From Streptomyces sp. RPT161 (lineage in GTDB: Bacteria > Actinomycetota > Actinomycetes > Streptomycetales > Streptomycetaceae): a DNA stretch of 59,072 nucleotides. The translations under genes were made by a program, and so were the position numbers. The first letter of the stretch is position 1, and each line of letters opens with the position of its first letter. This document shows, piece after piece, positions 26,457 to 35,564 of the stretch. The DNA lies in contig NZ_JAPZVN010000032.1 in assembly GCF_027533845.1 (NCBI RefSeq), positions 1 through 59,072 on the forward strand, read 5' to 3'. A model generated the notes under the pieces. That model was not told the DNA's origin and ran no database searches. It was given only the letters and a program-made list of their open reading frames with translations.

Positions 26457-28538
26457 CTAGCGGCGGCGGTCTCGCCTCCGCTTCTTCTCGCTGTGTCTGG
26501 TCCGGGCTGACTTGCTGCTCGTGTGCTGTCCGCCGCGCGGTGAGAGGGGACGGGGCAATCGCGCCGCGGACTCCTGCAGCTTGGAAAGTGCCGTCTGGTC
26601 GGGGTGGGGTGCGGCCAAGGCGGCTTCGACGGCTGTTTGGAAGTCGGGCCCCTGCGCGAGCATCGCTTCTGCGAAGCCGTCGGGTCCGGTGGCCTCCAGT
26701 AGTTGGAGCATGCCTTCAGCGACCATGACCAGGGCTTCGGTGTCAGTCAGGTCGGCGAGGGAGAGCAGACCGCGTTGGACGAGGGTGCCGATGGCGTACG
26801 GAGCCAGGCGGGGGTCGGTGCGCAGGGAGCGGACGAGGCGTTTGCCCTCCGGTTCGGGGAGCGCCGTCAGGAGGGTGTTGAGCATGGCTTGGGCGCGGCT
26901 GCGGAAAGGCATGTTCCGTACCGCGTCGAGGAGGTGGGGGTAGGCGGAGTCTTCGCCGCCGTGGGCTTGGAGCCAGGTGGTCAGCTCGGCGCGGGCGGAG
27001 TCGGTGTCGTAGTGCTCGGCCAGGACGCCGAGCAGACCGGCCGCGGGGGCGTCGGCGAGTTCTCCGACCAGGGGTGCGTCGCGGCCCTCGGCCAGCAGCC
27101 GGGCGCGCATGGCCCATGTGCCCAGGGCGGTCAGGCTGATCAACTCCGTGGGTGCGTCGGTGAGTTCGTCGGAGGTGAAGACCGGGGCCGGTGGCTGGTC
27201 CCCGAGCAAGGCGGCGAGTTCGGCGGGCATGCCGGGCGGTAGCGCGGGGGCGCGGCTGGGGACCGGCATGTCCAGGTACTCGTGGGCGGCTGTGCCACGG
27301 GTACGGTCGATGGCGCCGAAATCCTCCAGTACGTCCAGGACATGGCGCAGGTCGCGATGCGCGTGGTCGAACCAGGTCTGGTGGGCTTCATCGCCGAGCT
27401 GGAAGCGGACGCGGTGGCTGTGGTCGACGCTGTCGCGCAGCCGGGGCCAGGGCATGGGGTGGGGCAGGCTGTAGAGGGTGGCCAGGATGTCGGGAAGCAC
27501 GTCCTCGTACGTATCGAAGAGCATCGATTCGACATGCCAGCCGCTCTTCGCCCCGAGCAGCGGCCGACGCATGGCGAACAGCGCGTCGAAGGTGCGCCGC
27601 CACAGGGCGAGAGGGTCCTTCAGGTCCCTGGTGGCCTTGGCGACTGCGTACAGGCGGCCCTTGGTGACCCGGACCACCCTCGCGGCCTTGGCCAGTTCGA
27701 AGACCAGGGACAGGCGCGGCAGGTCATCGCCGGAACGCAGGGCCTTGGGCAGAGCGTCACCGGTGGCCAGAAGGTCCACGAGTTCGCGCGCGTCGGCGGT
27801 CTTCAGTCGGCCCGTCGCTGTGACAGCTCGCCCCTGCTTGCCCGCCCACTCGGCGAGCTGCCTGACCTGAGTGAGCAGTGCGATGTGCCTGGCTTGGGCG
27901 CGTAGGGTCTGTGCGGACGGCAGGATGACGGGCAGTTGCGGCTCGGAGCGTTGGCCGTCGGCCGGGCCCTCGGTGATGTGCCGCTGGGCGATGACACGTA
28001 GCGCGTCCTCGTCGTGCGGCTGCTCTCCGGCGTGGACGCGCTCGACGAACCCGTCCAGCGCCGACTGGTTGCTCAGGTCGATGCCGTGTTCGGCGGCGAG
28101 CGTTATCCAGAACTTGGCCGGTCCGAAGAGGGAGCGGTCGGCCATCGCTGCCGGGTATTCGTGCGCGGCCGCATCCACGGAGACGAGCTGTTCCTCGAGG
28201 CCGGGCCCACGCGGATCGGCGAGCTGCGTGGCGTGTAGGAAGCGCAGCAGCCACCGCACGGCTCCCGGCGCGTCGGGCAGCTGTTCGCCGGGCAGCACGG
28301 TCACCGCGCGCGGCGCCCAGTTCAGCAGGAATTCTTCGATGTGGCGTGGCTCCCACAGGCCTAGGCGCCCGTCCCGGGTCCCGGAGTGCCGGTAGTCCAA
28401 AGCCACCGCCACCGCGAACGCGTCCAGCTCCTCCCGCGGCCCGCCCTGCAGCGCGGCCCATCGCTCCAGCCGCTCCACGAGCAGGTCGCGCCCTGCCTCG
28501 TACTCGTCGTCATCGGCGAAGTTGTAGAACATACGCAT
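26457..28538 (-). CDS. Large protein of unknown function (693 aa)
   Basis: A 693-aa soluble protein with excellent codon bias, so certainly a gene. It begins MRMFYNFADDDEYEAGRDLL and ends in a strongly basic tail (KSARTRHSEKKRRRDRRR) that could bind nucleic acid. The middle is helical and Leu/Ala/Arg-rich, with LADLTDTEALVMVAEGMLQLLEA near the C terminus. I recognise no catalytic motif, transmembrane segment or named family. It stands alone between remnants, so the role is open; location in a mobile-gene-rich region makes defence or stress possible but unproven. Confidence 0.8.
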   Translation of the reverse strand: MRMFYNFADDDEYEAGRDLLVERLERWAALQGGPREELDAFAVAVALDYRHSGTRDGRLGLWEPRHIEEFLLNWAPRAVTVLPGEQLPDAPGAVRWLLRFLHATQLADPRGPGLEEQLVSVDAAAHEYPAAMADRSLFGPAKFWITLAAEHGIDLSNQSALDGFVERVHAGEQPHDEDALRVIAQRHITEGPADGQRSEPQLPVILPSAQTLRAQARHIALLTQVRQLAEWAGKQGRAVTATGRLKTADARELVDLLATGDALPKALRSGDDLPRLSLVFELAKAARVVRVTKGRLYAVAKATRDLKDPLALWRRTFDALFAMRRPLLGAKSGWHVESMLFDTYEDVLPDILATLYSLPHPMPWPRLRDSVDHSHRVRFQLGDEAHQTWFDHAHRDLRHVLDVLEDFGAIDRTRGTAAHEYLDMPVPSRAPALPPGMPAELAALLGDQPPAPVFTSDELTDAPTELISLTALGTWAMRARLLAEGRDAPLVGELADAPAAGLLGVLAEHYDTDSARAELTTWLQAHGGEDSAYPHLLDAVRNMPFRSRAQAMLNTLLTALPEPEGKRLVRSLRTDPRLAPYAIGTLVQRGLLSLADLTDTEALVMVAEGMLQLLEATGPDGFAEAMLAQGPDFQTAVEAALAAPHPDQTALSKLQESAARLPRPLSPRGGQHTSSKSARTRHSEKKRRRDRRR

Positions 28539-28854
28539 CGGGATACTGCGGCTCCTTCGGCGGCTACCTCTTCACCGTACCGGTCCGTCGGCCCCGTGAA
28601 CCCGGCGGCTGAGCCGGCTGGTTCGAGGCCGGCTCAGCCCGCCGGGGCCGTGGCGGACCTGCGCGGGTTGCGCTACGGGCGGCGACAGGCGGTGAATCGT
28701 GTGTCGCACGGTGAAGACCGAGGTGCTGACCGAGCAGCAGCTGGAGGGGGCTGTCACCGATTCCGTGGCAGCGGAACCCGGCGCTCCCGCTTGATGGCGC
28801 AAGCCTCCTCCCGGCTACTCGGGCGCTGGTGCTTGCTTCTCGGTCGTACTCGGT
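28539..28854. other. Intergenic, no gene seen
   Basis: About 315 bases between two minus-strand genes. It should hold the promoter of the 693-aa gene. No palindrome or small gene stands out. Confidence 0.4.
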
Positions 28855-29574
28855 TCAGATCTGGGCGTAGTAGTGGTACTGCCCCGGGCCGCAGGTCTCC
28901 TCCAGTTTTCGGACGATCGCCGGCGCGTCGTCGTACGGGCCAGCGATGTAGAACGGTGTGCCTTCCCGGCCGTAGCTGATCGCGGGCAGTCCGGGTGGGG
29001 GGGTTCCGAGGTGGGTGGCGGCCTCGTCGAAGCCCGGGGCGGGTCCGAAGCCCACAGCACGTGCGTAGGCGACGGCTCCGTGGACGATCTGCTGTGCCTG
29101 CTGTATCCCGATCGTCAGGGGCGGGTGGTCGAAGGCGGAGTAATAGGTACGGACATGGGCGTCCACCGAGCCGGAGCCCATGACCTCGGGGCCGATGACA
29201 TTTTTGACACCCAGGCAGTACACATCCACCAGGAACCCGCATACGGTCACCTTGCTGGCTCGTTCCTGACGGGCGATGAGGATCTGTGCGAAGCCGCCCG
29301 TGCCCGGCTGGTCCTGGGCGCCGAGCGGATCGGCGGCCACCCACTGCGGGGCGGCGGACATGCCAAGACCACTGGTCCACCCCGCATTGACCCAGCACCC
29401 CACCACGGCTCGACGGTCCGGCGCGAGGTCTGCCTGCTCGGCCTGGGCCACCTGCCGTACCAACGCGCCCGCCCGGGAAGAGGACACACCGAGCGCACGG
29501 GCGATCTGCTTTGGTCCACTGCCTCGCTGCCGCAACTCCCGCACCCTGGCGAGCAGCTCGTGGTCTTCACGCAT
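28855..29574 (-). CDS. Conserved HTH-containing protein of unknown function
   Basis: This 239-aa protein starts with a resolvase-like helix-turn-helix (MREDHELLARVRELRQRGSG, then KQIARALGVSSSRAGALV, residues 1-42). The rest has GGFAQILIARQERASKVTVCGFLVDVYCLGVKN, a conserved-looking block, then SAFDHPPLTIGIQQAQQIVHGAVAYARAVGFGPAPGF and IAGPYDD. I recall similar actinobacterial proteins annotated only as HTH domain-containing. The ATG at 29574 is the only likely start. Function unknown; it may be a regulator with a sensor domain. Confidence 0.75.
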   Translation of the reverse strand: MREDHELLARVRELRQRGSGPKQIARALGVSSSRAGALVRQVAQAEQADLAPDRRAVVGCWVNAGWTSGLGMSAAPQWVAADPLGAQDQPGTGGFAQILIARQERASKVTVCGFLVDVYCLGVKNVIGPEVMGSGSVDAHVRTYYSAFDHPPLTIGIQQAQQIVHGAVAYARAVGFGPAPGFDEAATHLGTPPPGLPAISYGREGTPFYIAGPYDDAPAIVRKLEETCGPGQYHYYAQI

Positions 29575-29595
29575 CCCGCCATTGTGCCCGGCGCT

Positions 29596-30130
29596 TCACG
29601 TATCGGGCCGCCACACACTCGCAGGGCGTACTGGAAACTGCCGCGGCACCACGTCACCCTCAGTGATCGCGCTCACGTGGCCGGGGCGCCGAGAACAGCG
29701 CTCTACGGACAATCGAGGGTGTTCCGGTGCCGTGACGTAGACGTGGGAGATGTACTTCATCTCGACGAACAGGTGGCAGGACGGCGGACCCGTGGCGACG
29801 CAGCTCGAAGGTGTTCCCCTGACCGTGATCGTGCCGCCCGTGAAGCCGAGCAGGGCGAAACGGTTGGCTCCCTGGCCCCCGTAGCGAACTCCGCTGGCTG
29901 ACGGCGCCGCAGCCTGAGCCTGCTGCTTGCCCCGCATTCCTGGCTTGCTGCCCTGGGTGGCCACGGAGCGCACGCCCGTCCCTGGGACGCTCAGCGTCGT
30001 CTGGGTGCGGCCGTCCGCCCGCTTGGTGATCCTCACCCCTCGGCACGCCGACCGAGGTGCTGATGCCGCTCTTAGGAGCTGTTGTCCGGAACAGTCCGAT
30101 CTTCTTCGACTCCCTGAACTGGAGGCCCAT
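29596..30130 (-). pseudogene. DUF4236 protein with a frameshift
   Basis: ATG 30130 follows GAGAGGAG and opens MGLQFRESKKIGLFRTTAPK, SGISTSVGV, the typical start of DUF4236 proteins. At the C4 run 30036-30039 the match jumps one frame and continues RITKRADGRTQTTLSVPGTGVR, the second half of the domain. The shifted frame then stays open to TGA 29596, but the later part is not DUF4236-like. A single-base insertion in the G-run (minus strand) explains it, or a sequencing error. Confidence 0.65.
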
Positions 30131-30202
30131 AATCGCTCCTCTCTCGCAGGTGCTTGATGGTTTAACGAACCCCGGCTCGGCCCCCAGGGGGGTTCGCGTG
30201 GT

Positions 30203-30520
30203 TCATGCCGACTGATTCCGAGCCTCGGCGAGGCGGTCGCGCGCCGTGGACTTCGGCAGCTTGAACCGGTCCCTGACCGCGGTGAGCGTGGTCCGCTCGT
30301 ACCCAAGCTCGTTGAACAGGTTCAGAACCTGTTCAACGAGAAATGCGCGGTCCACGGGTGTGAAGCGGGGGTCCCGTCGAGTTGGCGCTCCAGCATGGCG
30401 AGTTGGTGCCGCAGCACCAGGATCTCTACGTCCTTCTCCCGACACTCACCGGCAGCAGTCGCAGCGCGGCGAAGGCGTTCGTCATCGCCGGATAAGCCAA
30501 GCGGAGCAGCGCAGTCGATC
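30203..30520 (-). pseudogene. IS3/rve-type transposase N-terminal scrap fused to a HTH tail
   Basis: One frame reads CREKDVEILVLRHQLAMLERQLDGT and the neighbouring frame continues RDPRFTPVDRAFL, together matching the start of integrase-core transposases (EILVLRHQLAVLERQ...FTPADRAFLA). After that it changes abruptly to NLFNELGYERTTLTAVRDRF, a HTH-like tail ending at 30203. The transposase catalytic core is missing, so it is a dead fragment joined to another gene's end. Confidence 0.5.
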
Positions 30521-30644
30521 ATCAGGCCTGGCCGTGCCGACCGCCGGTGAATTGCCCGCCGATCCGCCCTCTCGCATGCATGGATGGATGGCCTTCTCGG
30601 CTCCCACAACGGCGCATCGGCGCACTTCGGTGCCTAATGAGGAC

Positions 30645-30896
30645 ATGAAGAACACATGGACTGAAGTACAGCAATTCCGACGCGGCAAGGGCTCGCGCAC
30701 CCAGCCTGTCGTGCTCGCCGCTCCGGACTTCGTGCCGCTGAGCGCCGAACAGGAACGGCAGGCGGTCGCCGCTCTAGCGGACCTGTTGGCTGGCTGGTCG
30801 GCCAAGCGCCCGGCTCCGCCGGAACAAGATCGCGCTGCGACGCGGCCTGGATCACGCGCTGAGCAGCCGCCGGAGGGAGGGAATTTCGCTTACTGA
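30645..30896 (+). CDS. Small ORF of the recombinase-leader type
   Basis: ATG 30645 opens 83 codons: KNTWTEVQQFRRGKG, then PVVLAAPDFVPLSAEQERQA and VAALADLLAGW. It resembles the short proteins that Streptomyces site-specific recombinase genes carry just upstream. No recombinase follows here, so it may be a stranded remnant. AGGAC lies close before the ATG. The last 30 residues are low-complexity and may reflect loss of the original end. Confidence 0.5.
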   Translation: MKNTWTEVQQFRRGKGSRTQPVVLAAPDFVPLSAEQERQAVAALADLLAGWSAKRPAPPEQDRAATRPGSRAEQPPEGGNFAY

Positions 30897-31690
30897 CAAG
30901 TAAAGAAGTGGGCCGGGAAGATCAGAAACCTTGACTTCCTGCAGGTCAGGGCAGCGATTGCGGCCCTGCCTCAGGAAGGGTGCCCCCGGCGGGAGCAGCA
31001 GAACATGGGAAGTCGGGTCGGTGCGGACGCGGGGCGGGATGTTGGTGGTGACGGCGGCCGTCTCGTTCTGAACCCGGCGTACAGCTCGGCTTGTCTGCCG
31101 CTTGGGCCCTGACCTGGGCGTTTGGCCTGGTCAGGGCCCTTGGGCTGTCTGCCGGACTTCCCGGGATTTGCTGCGGGTTCTCGGGCGTGCCGACGGGAGT
31201 GTGCACGGGGTGTACGGGACGGGGCGCCGTCGGGGGGCACGGTAGGGGCGGACGGGCGCCTTGCTGGCTGGGGCCGCCTGCCCGGAGCGGCTGTGTCCGA
31301 AGGAGCAGTGGATGGGCTGGCCCAACACAACAAAGCCGGATCATCGCGTGGTAGAGCGGGGTCGCTGGCCGCTACTGCGACGGTGTCGTTCTGAATTTGG
31401 AGTCCGTCGGGTGGTCGGGGACTCTGTGCAGGTTCGAGCCCCTTGGTCCGGCCAGGGCCTTGGTCGGCGGAGTTCGAGTGGGTGTTGGGTGACGGCGCAC
31501 GCCTCGTGTCTGGGACCATGGCGCATCCGCCGTTCGCCTGGGAACTAGACTCTGGGCTTCATATTCGGTCGTGTGGTCCCTGGCTCACCCGTTGCGGCGA
31601 CGCTTCTGTGGTGCTGGTGGATCTCTCGGTGAGGTCCTGGCACGATCGGCGATGCATGTTGATCGTTCTCCTGTTCGATCAAATTGGTTC
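30897..31690. other. Non-coding, low-complexity gap
   Basis: About 800 bases without a convincing gene. The longest frames are Pro/Arg/Gly-rich shadows. The piece ending CAGGTTCGAGCCCC near 31442 looks vaguely like a tRNA T-arm but no tRNA folds around it. Confidence 0.45.
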
Positions 31691-31742
31691 GGCGGTTGCA
31701 CCGCCAGAGGTGCACGCGCCAGCGCAATGCGCTGGCGCGTGC
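31691..31742. promoter_or_regulatory. Two hairpins before the methyltransferase
   Basis: GGCGGT-TGC-ACCGCC (31691-31705) is followed by GCACGCGCCAGCGC (31712-31725) paired perfectly with GCGCTGGCGCGTGC (31729-31742) over three bases. The second ends 15 bases before the GTG start, overlapping the space before the ribosome site GAGGAGGGG. It could be an operator or mRNA structure that limits methyltransferase synthesis, or a terminator for upstream transcription. Confidence 0.55.
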
Positions 31743-31757
31743 TGAGGAGGGGTTGCT

Positions 31758-32936
31758 GTGACGGTGCAGGACCGCGTATACACCTCGGTCGAGATCTGCG
31801 CCGGCGCGGGAGGGCAGGCGGTCGGGCTCGACGCAGCAGGCTTCCGGCACCTGGCTCTGATTGAGATCGACCCGGATGCGTGCCAGACCCTCCGGGACAA
31901 CATCGGGAAGCTGGGTGGACGCGAAGGGGACGTACACCAGCGGGACCTCAAGCTGTTCACCAGGAAGCGTAAGGGCAAGCGGCCCGAGCAGTTCACTATC
32001 GCCGACCTCGGCTTGAAGCGGGGGGAAGTGGACCTCCTGGCTGGTGGCGTTCCCTGTCCGCCTTTCTCTGTGGCCGGGCAGCAGCTCGGGCAGGACGACG
32101 AGCGTGATCTGTTCCCTGTGATGCTTGAAATGGTCGACGCTCTCGACCCCAAGGCTGTGATGATCGAGAACGTCCGCGGCCTTCTGGAGCCCAAGCACAA
32201 GTTCGCCGCCTACAGGGCGAAAATCGAGGCCAAGCTATCGCGAATGGGATACACCAAGCGTGATTGGAAGGTCCTGGAAGCCAAGAATTTCGGGGTCCCT
32301 CAGCTGCGCCCTAGGGCCATCCTCGTGGCTGTGAAAGGGCGGTACGCTCCCTATTTCGACGAACTTCCTGAAAGTAATGGGGCTGCCTTTCCCACGGTGG
32401 CCGACGCGCTCCGGGATTCAATGAAGGAACGCTACGACGCTCTTCGTGGGACCGAGTTTGCAGAGAGAGCCGCAGAATGCTACGAGCGGTGGTTGGAGTA
32501 CGAGGGAGCTCGCAAGGCTGCCGCTCCCACGCTGGTTGGCGGCTCTAAGAAGCACGGCGGTGCGGATCTCGGCCCGACCAGGGCCAAGCGAGCGTGGAAA
32601 GACTTGGGAGTCAACGCTCTCGGCGTGGCCGACGAGGACCCCATGGTGAAACCCGGCCGACACCTCTTGAGTGAAGACGGCCCGATGCTTACCGTGCCGC
32701 AGGCTGCGATAATCCAGGGATTCCCCGAGGATTGGAAATTCTCCGGGCGTAAGACGGCCGCCTACCGGCAGGTCGGGAACGCCTTCCCGCCCCCCGTGGC
32801 CGAAGCAGTCGGTAAGATGATCATCGATGTTCTTAAGCAGGCCGACAAGGGCGCTGCACCCCCGGCCCCGCGCTGTGAAAGCGATGAGCCCGTCTCAGCC
32901 CCGGTGTACGAGCAGCCCGCACTCCTTGCGCTTTGA
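31758..32936 (+). CDS. dcm: DNA (cytosine-5) methyltransferase of a NaeI-like system
   Basis: This 392-aa protein is a C5-cytosine methyltransferase that transfers methyl from SAM to DNA. Motif I is EICAGAGGQAVGL (residue 12 on), motif IV GGVPCPPFSVAG with catalytic Cys100, motif VI MIENVRG, motif VIII QLRPRAI and motif X GNAFPPPVAEAVG. GTG 31758 has GAGGAGGGG six bases upstream. It converges with, and overlaps by 42 bases, the Vsr gene. Together with the NaeI-type endonuclease it should protect the host. If the pair follows NaeI, the site is GCCGGC; that is inference. Confidence 0.92.
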   Translation: MTVQDRVYTSVEICAGAGGQAVGLDAAGFRHLALIEIDPDACQTLRDNIGKLGGREGDVHQRDLKLFTRKRKGKRPEQFTIADLGLKRGEVDLLAGGVPCPPFSVAGQQLGQDDERDLFPVMLEMVDALDPKAVMIENVRGLLEPKHKFAAYRAKIEAKLSRMGYTKRDWKVLEAKNFGVPQLRPRAILVAVKGRYAPYFDELPESNGAAFPTVADALRDSMKERYDALRGTEFAERAAECYERWLEYEGARKAAAPTLVGGSKKHGGADLGPTRAKRAWKDLGVNALGVADEDPMVKPGRHLLSEDGPMLTVPQAAIIQGFPEDWKFSGRKTAAYRQVGNAFPPPVAEAVGKMIIDVLKQADKGAAPPAPRCESDEPVSAPVYEQPALLAL

Positions 32937-33365
32937 GACCGCGTCCTTGACCGCTTCAGCACATTCCTCTGCTGGCTGGTGCTCCCAGAAGCGCAGCACC
33001 AGCCAGCCTGCCTCGGCAAGTCGAATATCGGTGTCCTTGTCGCGCTGCATGTTCCGGCCGATCTTCTGGCGCCAGTAGTCCGGATTCGTCTTGGGAGGCA
33101 CGAAGTGCTGCGGGCATCCGTGCCAGAAGCACCCGTCCACGAACACGGCAACACGCACTCGGCGGAAGACGAGATCTGCGGTGCGGCGCATACCGGGCAG
33201 AGGCTTCGCAGCGACCCGGTAGCGGAGGCCCGACGCGTGGACGAGCGAACGCAGGGCAAGCTCCGGGGATGTGTCGCGGTTGCGATTGCCGAGCATACTG
33301 CGGCGGTTGGCGGCTGAGGAGGCCCAAGAGCCGACGGGTGGTTCCCAGTCAGAAGAGTGCACCAT
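32895..33365 (-). CDS. vsr: Vsr-type very short patch repair endonuclease
   Basis: This 156-aa protein nicks at T-G mismatches that arise when 5-methylcytosine deaminates, so it accompanies C5 methyltransferases. Family blocks are GNRNRDTSPELALRSLVHASGLRYRV, TADLVFRRVRVAVFVDGCFWHGCP and DYWRQKIGRNMQRDKD, then WLVLRFWEH. The Cys/His pair in CFWHGCP fits the zinc site. ATG 33365 follows GGGAGG. It overlaps the NaeI-type gene by 17 bases (same operon) and the methyltransferase gene tail to tail. Confidence 0.9.
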   Translation of the reverse strand: MVHSSDWEPPVGSWASSAANRRSMLGNRNRDTSPELALRSLVHASGLRYRVAAKPLPGMRRTADLVFRRVRVAVFVDGCFWHGCPQHFVPPKTNPDYWRQKIGRNMQRDKDTDIRLAEAGWLVLRFWEHQPAEECAEAVKDAVSKRKECGLLVHRG

Positions 33366-34323
33366 CGCTAGCCTCCCGTGTTCCACTCCACTGTTCCCCT
33401 CCCGCCTGGCCTGGGCGGGCCTCCGGGATGGCGGGGCGCGCGCCTCGGTCTGCGGCAGGAAGGGCGACCCAGTCGCCAGGCCCGAGATCGTATCCATGCG
33501 CAGCTGCTGTTACGCGCTGGTCCTGCCACTTCCCGCAGAGCAGGAGCAGCCCCTGGGCCTCCGCCCTCTCGCGGATGGCGCGGGCCCTTCGTATCGGGTC
33601 CTGCCGGCCGGCGCATACGGTCAGTATTACGCTGCGAGGGATGACGATTCCCGGAAGGTAGCCGAACAGCATCAGGAGGCGCGCCTCCTGGCCCCGATCC
33701 TCGGCGAGCACGGCGTTGGCTTGCTCCTCTGTGAGGAGCGAGAGCGGATTCACGGGGAGCGGCGTCCACTCGTAGAGCGGGACTGCCCATTGCTCACGGG
33801 CGTCGGCAGCAATCCCTCGTTTGCCGTCGTTGTTACTCCCGCGGTAGAGCCACGAGGTATGGGTGCGGACCAGCCAACTGCGGTGGCGGTTCTTCTTCAG
33901 CTGGATCTGAGTGCAGATACAGAGGTGGCAGTGCGCCTCCGCAGGGATTGCCCAATTGTCCCCGACAGTGGCCTTCAGGTCCACGGGGGTATCGTTGATC
34001 AAGATGTCGAGCGGCTTGGCCTTCTTCCAACCGAATACCCTCTGGACTTCGTACTCGAGCTTGGCTCCCACCGAGGCTCGCTCGCCCGGGTGGACCTTCG
34101 GCGACAGGAGGTTGAAGCGCGAGGTTCGGGCCCCGTCCAGGACGTAGTCCACCGATGATCTGATCGCCTCCGTGAAGCCGTCGGCCAGGCATGGAGTGGC
34201 GATCGCGCGCAGGACGCCTTGGAGGTCCTCGTCGTCGGTCGGAGCCTGCAAGATTCGGCCCGGCGACTTGCACGCAGGGTTCTCACAGACGGTGCCAAGT
34301 GGCTGTAGTACGAGTCTGCCCAC
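33349..34323 (-). CDS. NaeI-type type II restriction endonuclease
   Basis: This 324-aa protein matches R.NaeI in length (about 317) and in catalytic spacing. R.NaeI uses Glu70, Asp86, Asp95 and Lys97; here Glu90, Asp106, Asp115 and Lys117 (KLEYEVQ, LDILIND, VDLKAT) keep exactly the same spacing. GDNWAIPAEAHCHLCICTQI is another NaeI-family block. NaeI binds two copies of GCCGGC and has a topoisomerase-like C-terminal domain. The start GTG 34323 is the longest choice. It pairs with the methyltransferase at 31758 and the Vsr gene. Confidence 0.85.
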   Translation of the reverse strand: MGRLVLQPLGTVCENPACKSPGRILQAPTDDEDLQGVLRAIATPCLADGFTEAIRSSVDYVLDGARTSRFNLLSPKVHPGERASVGAKLEYEVQRVFGWKKAKPLDILINDTPVDLKATVGDNWAIPAEAHCHLCICTQIQLKKNRHRSWLVRTHTSWLYRGSNNDGKRGIAADAREQWAVPLYEWTPLPVNPLSLLTEEQANAVLAEDRGQEARLLMLFGYLPGIVIPRSVILTVCAGRQDPIRRARAIRERAEAQGLLLLCGKWQDQRVTAAAHGYDLGPGDWVALPAADRGARPAIPEARPGQAGGEQWSGTREASDGALF

Positions 34324-34705
34324 GACGGGGGGCTCCGCATCTCTCGACTTTTGGACTGGAAGGCAACGCTAGCTGTGACGGACGATGCAAAGAGCCGAGT
34401 TGCGGCAACGGCTCGCGCCTGAACGGCCGCGCAGGCCGGAACGGAAAGGGGGCTCAGAAACGGATCAGGTCTCCTCCCTGCCACGTTGGCAGAGATGCGC
34501 ATGCTCCGGGTGGCACGTCATCCCTGGACCCCACACCGCCAGCGACGTGACCGGTCAGGCACCGTCCGAACGGCGCCGCCGATACTGAGCGAGCGCCAGG
34601 AGCTACCACTTCAGGCGACGTTCCATCAGCTAAGGCTCTCATCGCATGGCAGACAGTCAGCTCCCTGCACTCAAAACGCGACCTGACCTTGAGGTCTCGT
34701 AGAGA

Positions 34706-34734
34706 TGTGTCAGAACTAGGGGTGGCCTGACACA
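34706..34734. terminator. Inverted repeat in the gap after the regulator
   Basis: TGTGTCAG (34706-34713) and CTGACACA (34727-34734) form an 8-bp inverted repeat with a 13-base spacer, 48 bases past the stop of the minus-strand regulator and upstream of the NaeI-type gene. It may be a terminator or an operator for the restriction gene. The remaining gap 34324-34781 has no gene. Confidence 0.4.
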
Positions 34735-34781
34735 GATTCTGATGGTTCCTGGACCCGGGTGAGCACGGATCAGGCCCGTCC

Positions 34782-35564
34782 TCATGCCTGGTTCGCGGAC
34801 ATGCCGAGCGCCAACCCCAGCAGCAATTCCGCCTCGGCGTGCCTTCGCAGCACGTTGAGCTCGTAGAGTACCCGCAGGACATCGCGGTCAGAGCGGTTGG
34901 CTGCGCTTTTGGCGATCATGCCGACGGCCTCGAATAGGCTTCGGTCTGCGCAGGCCGCGATCGCGGCGGCCGTCTCGTCCGGAGGTGCTTCTGCGCCGGC
35001 ATGGTGAAGAAGGCCAACCGCTCCTTCCAAGTCGCCGGCAGCGAGACAAGCCTCCACGACGGCGATGGACGGCGACCGAACATCGGCGAGCTGTTGCCGG
35101 TCCCCCCTCGGAGGGGGGACCGGCAATGACGGCACGTCCGCCGCGCGCGGATTCCGAACGGAGGTGCTGGTCGGCTCCTTCCCTGCCTGCGCCCGCTCGT
35201 AAGGCGCAGCAGCCCCACAAGCCGGGCAGGTCGGAGGCTTGATCGGCGGTGGCGGCGTGAGTGCTTCCCAGATCTTGTTCAGCTCGTCCCAGGGGAGGAC
35301 CGCAATGCCCGCGGCCTCTGCCTTTACAGATGCGAGGCCGTGAAGTGCCTGCAGCAGGCCGATGCTGGGCGGGCGCTTCCGCTTGCCATTGGCGAGGTCG
35401 GAGAGCACGGACTTGCTCCGAAAGACCTGCCTATCCAAGCGGTCGCTGATCTTCCCGTAGGACTCGCCAATGGCCATGACCAGGTTCCGGACGGCCTCAG
35501 CCAGAGCACGCCACTCCGCAGGGAGGAGCGGGGGGAGCGGCTTGAACTGGTGCAGCTGGGGCAA
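34782..35564 (-). CDS. HTH regulator-like protein of the defence block
   Basis: This 260-aa protein starts at TTG 35564, six bases after GGGGAGG; the longer frame to 35765 has no such site. Residues 30-75 form a HTH (SYGKISDRLDRQVFRSKSVL, then LANGKRKRPPS). A single zinc pair CPACG follows near residue 160. The C-terminal half is helical with LAAGDLEGAVGLLHHAG, a repeat-like pattern. It diverges from the HNH-ParB-SNF2 set and may regulate it. No named family is recognised. Confidence 0.65.
   Translation of the reverse strand: MPQLHQFKPLPPLLPAEWRALAEAVRNLVMAIGESYGKISDRLDRQVFRSKSVLSDLANGKRKRPPSIGLLQALHGLASVKAEAAGIAVLPWDELNKIWEALTPPPPIKPPTCPACGAAAPYERAQAGKEPTSTSVRNPRAADVPSLPVPPPRGDRQQLADVRSPSIAVVEACLAAGDLEGAVGLLHHAGAEAPPDETAAAIAACADRSLFEAVGMIAKSAANRSDRDVLRVLYELNVLRRHAEAELLLGLALGMSANQA

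Noticed and set aside
31350-31445. tRNA-like pieces GTGGTAGAGC and GGTTCGAGCCCC
   Set aside because: The spacing is too long (about 75 bases), the T-stem does not pair and no acceptor stem exists.
30971-31519. 182-codon minus-strand frame
   Set aside because: Low-complexity Pro/Arg/Ser sequence without a ribosome site.
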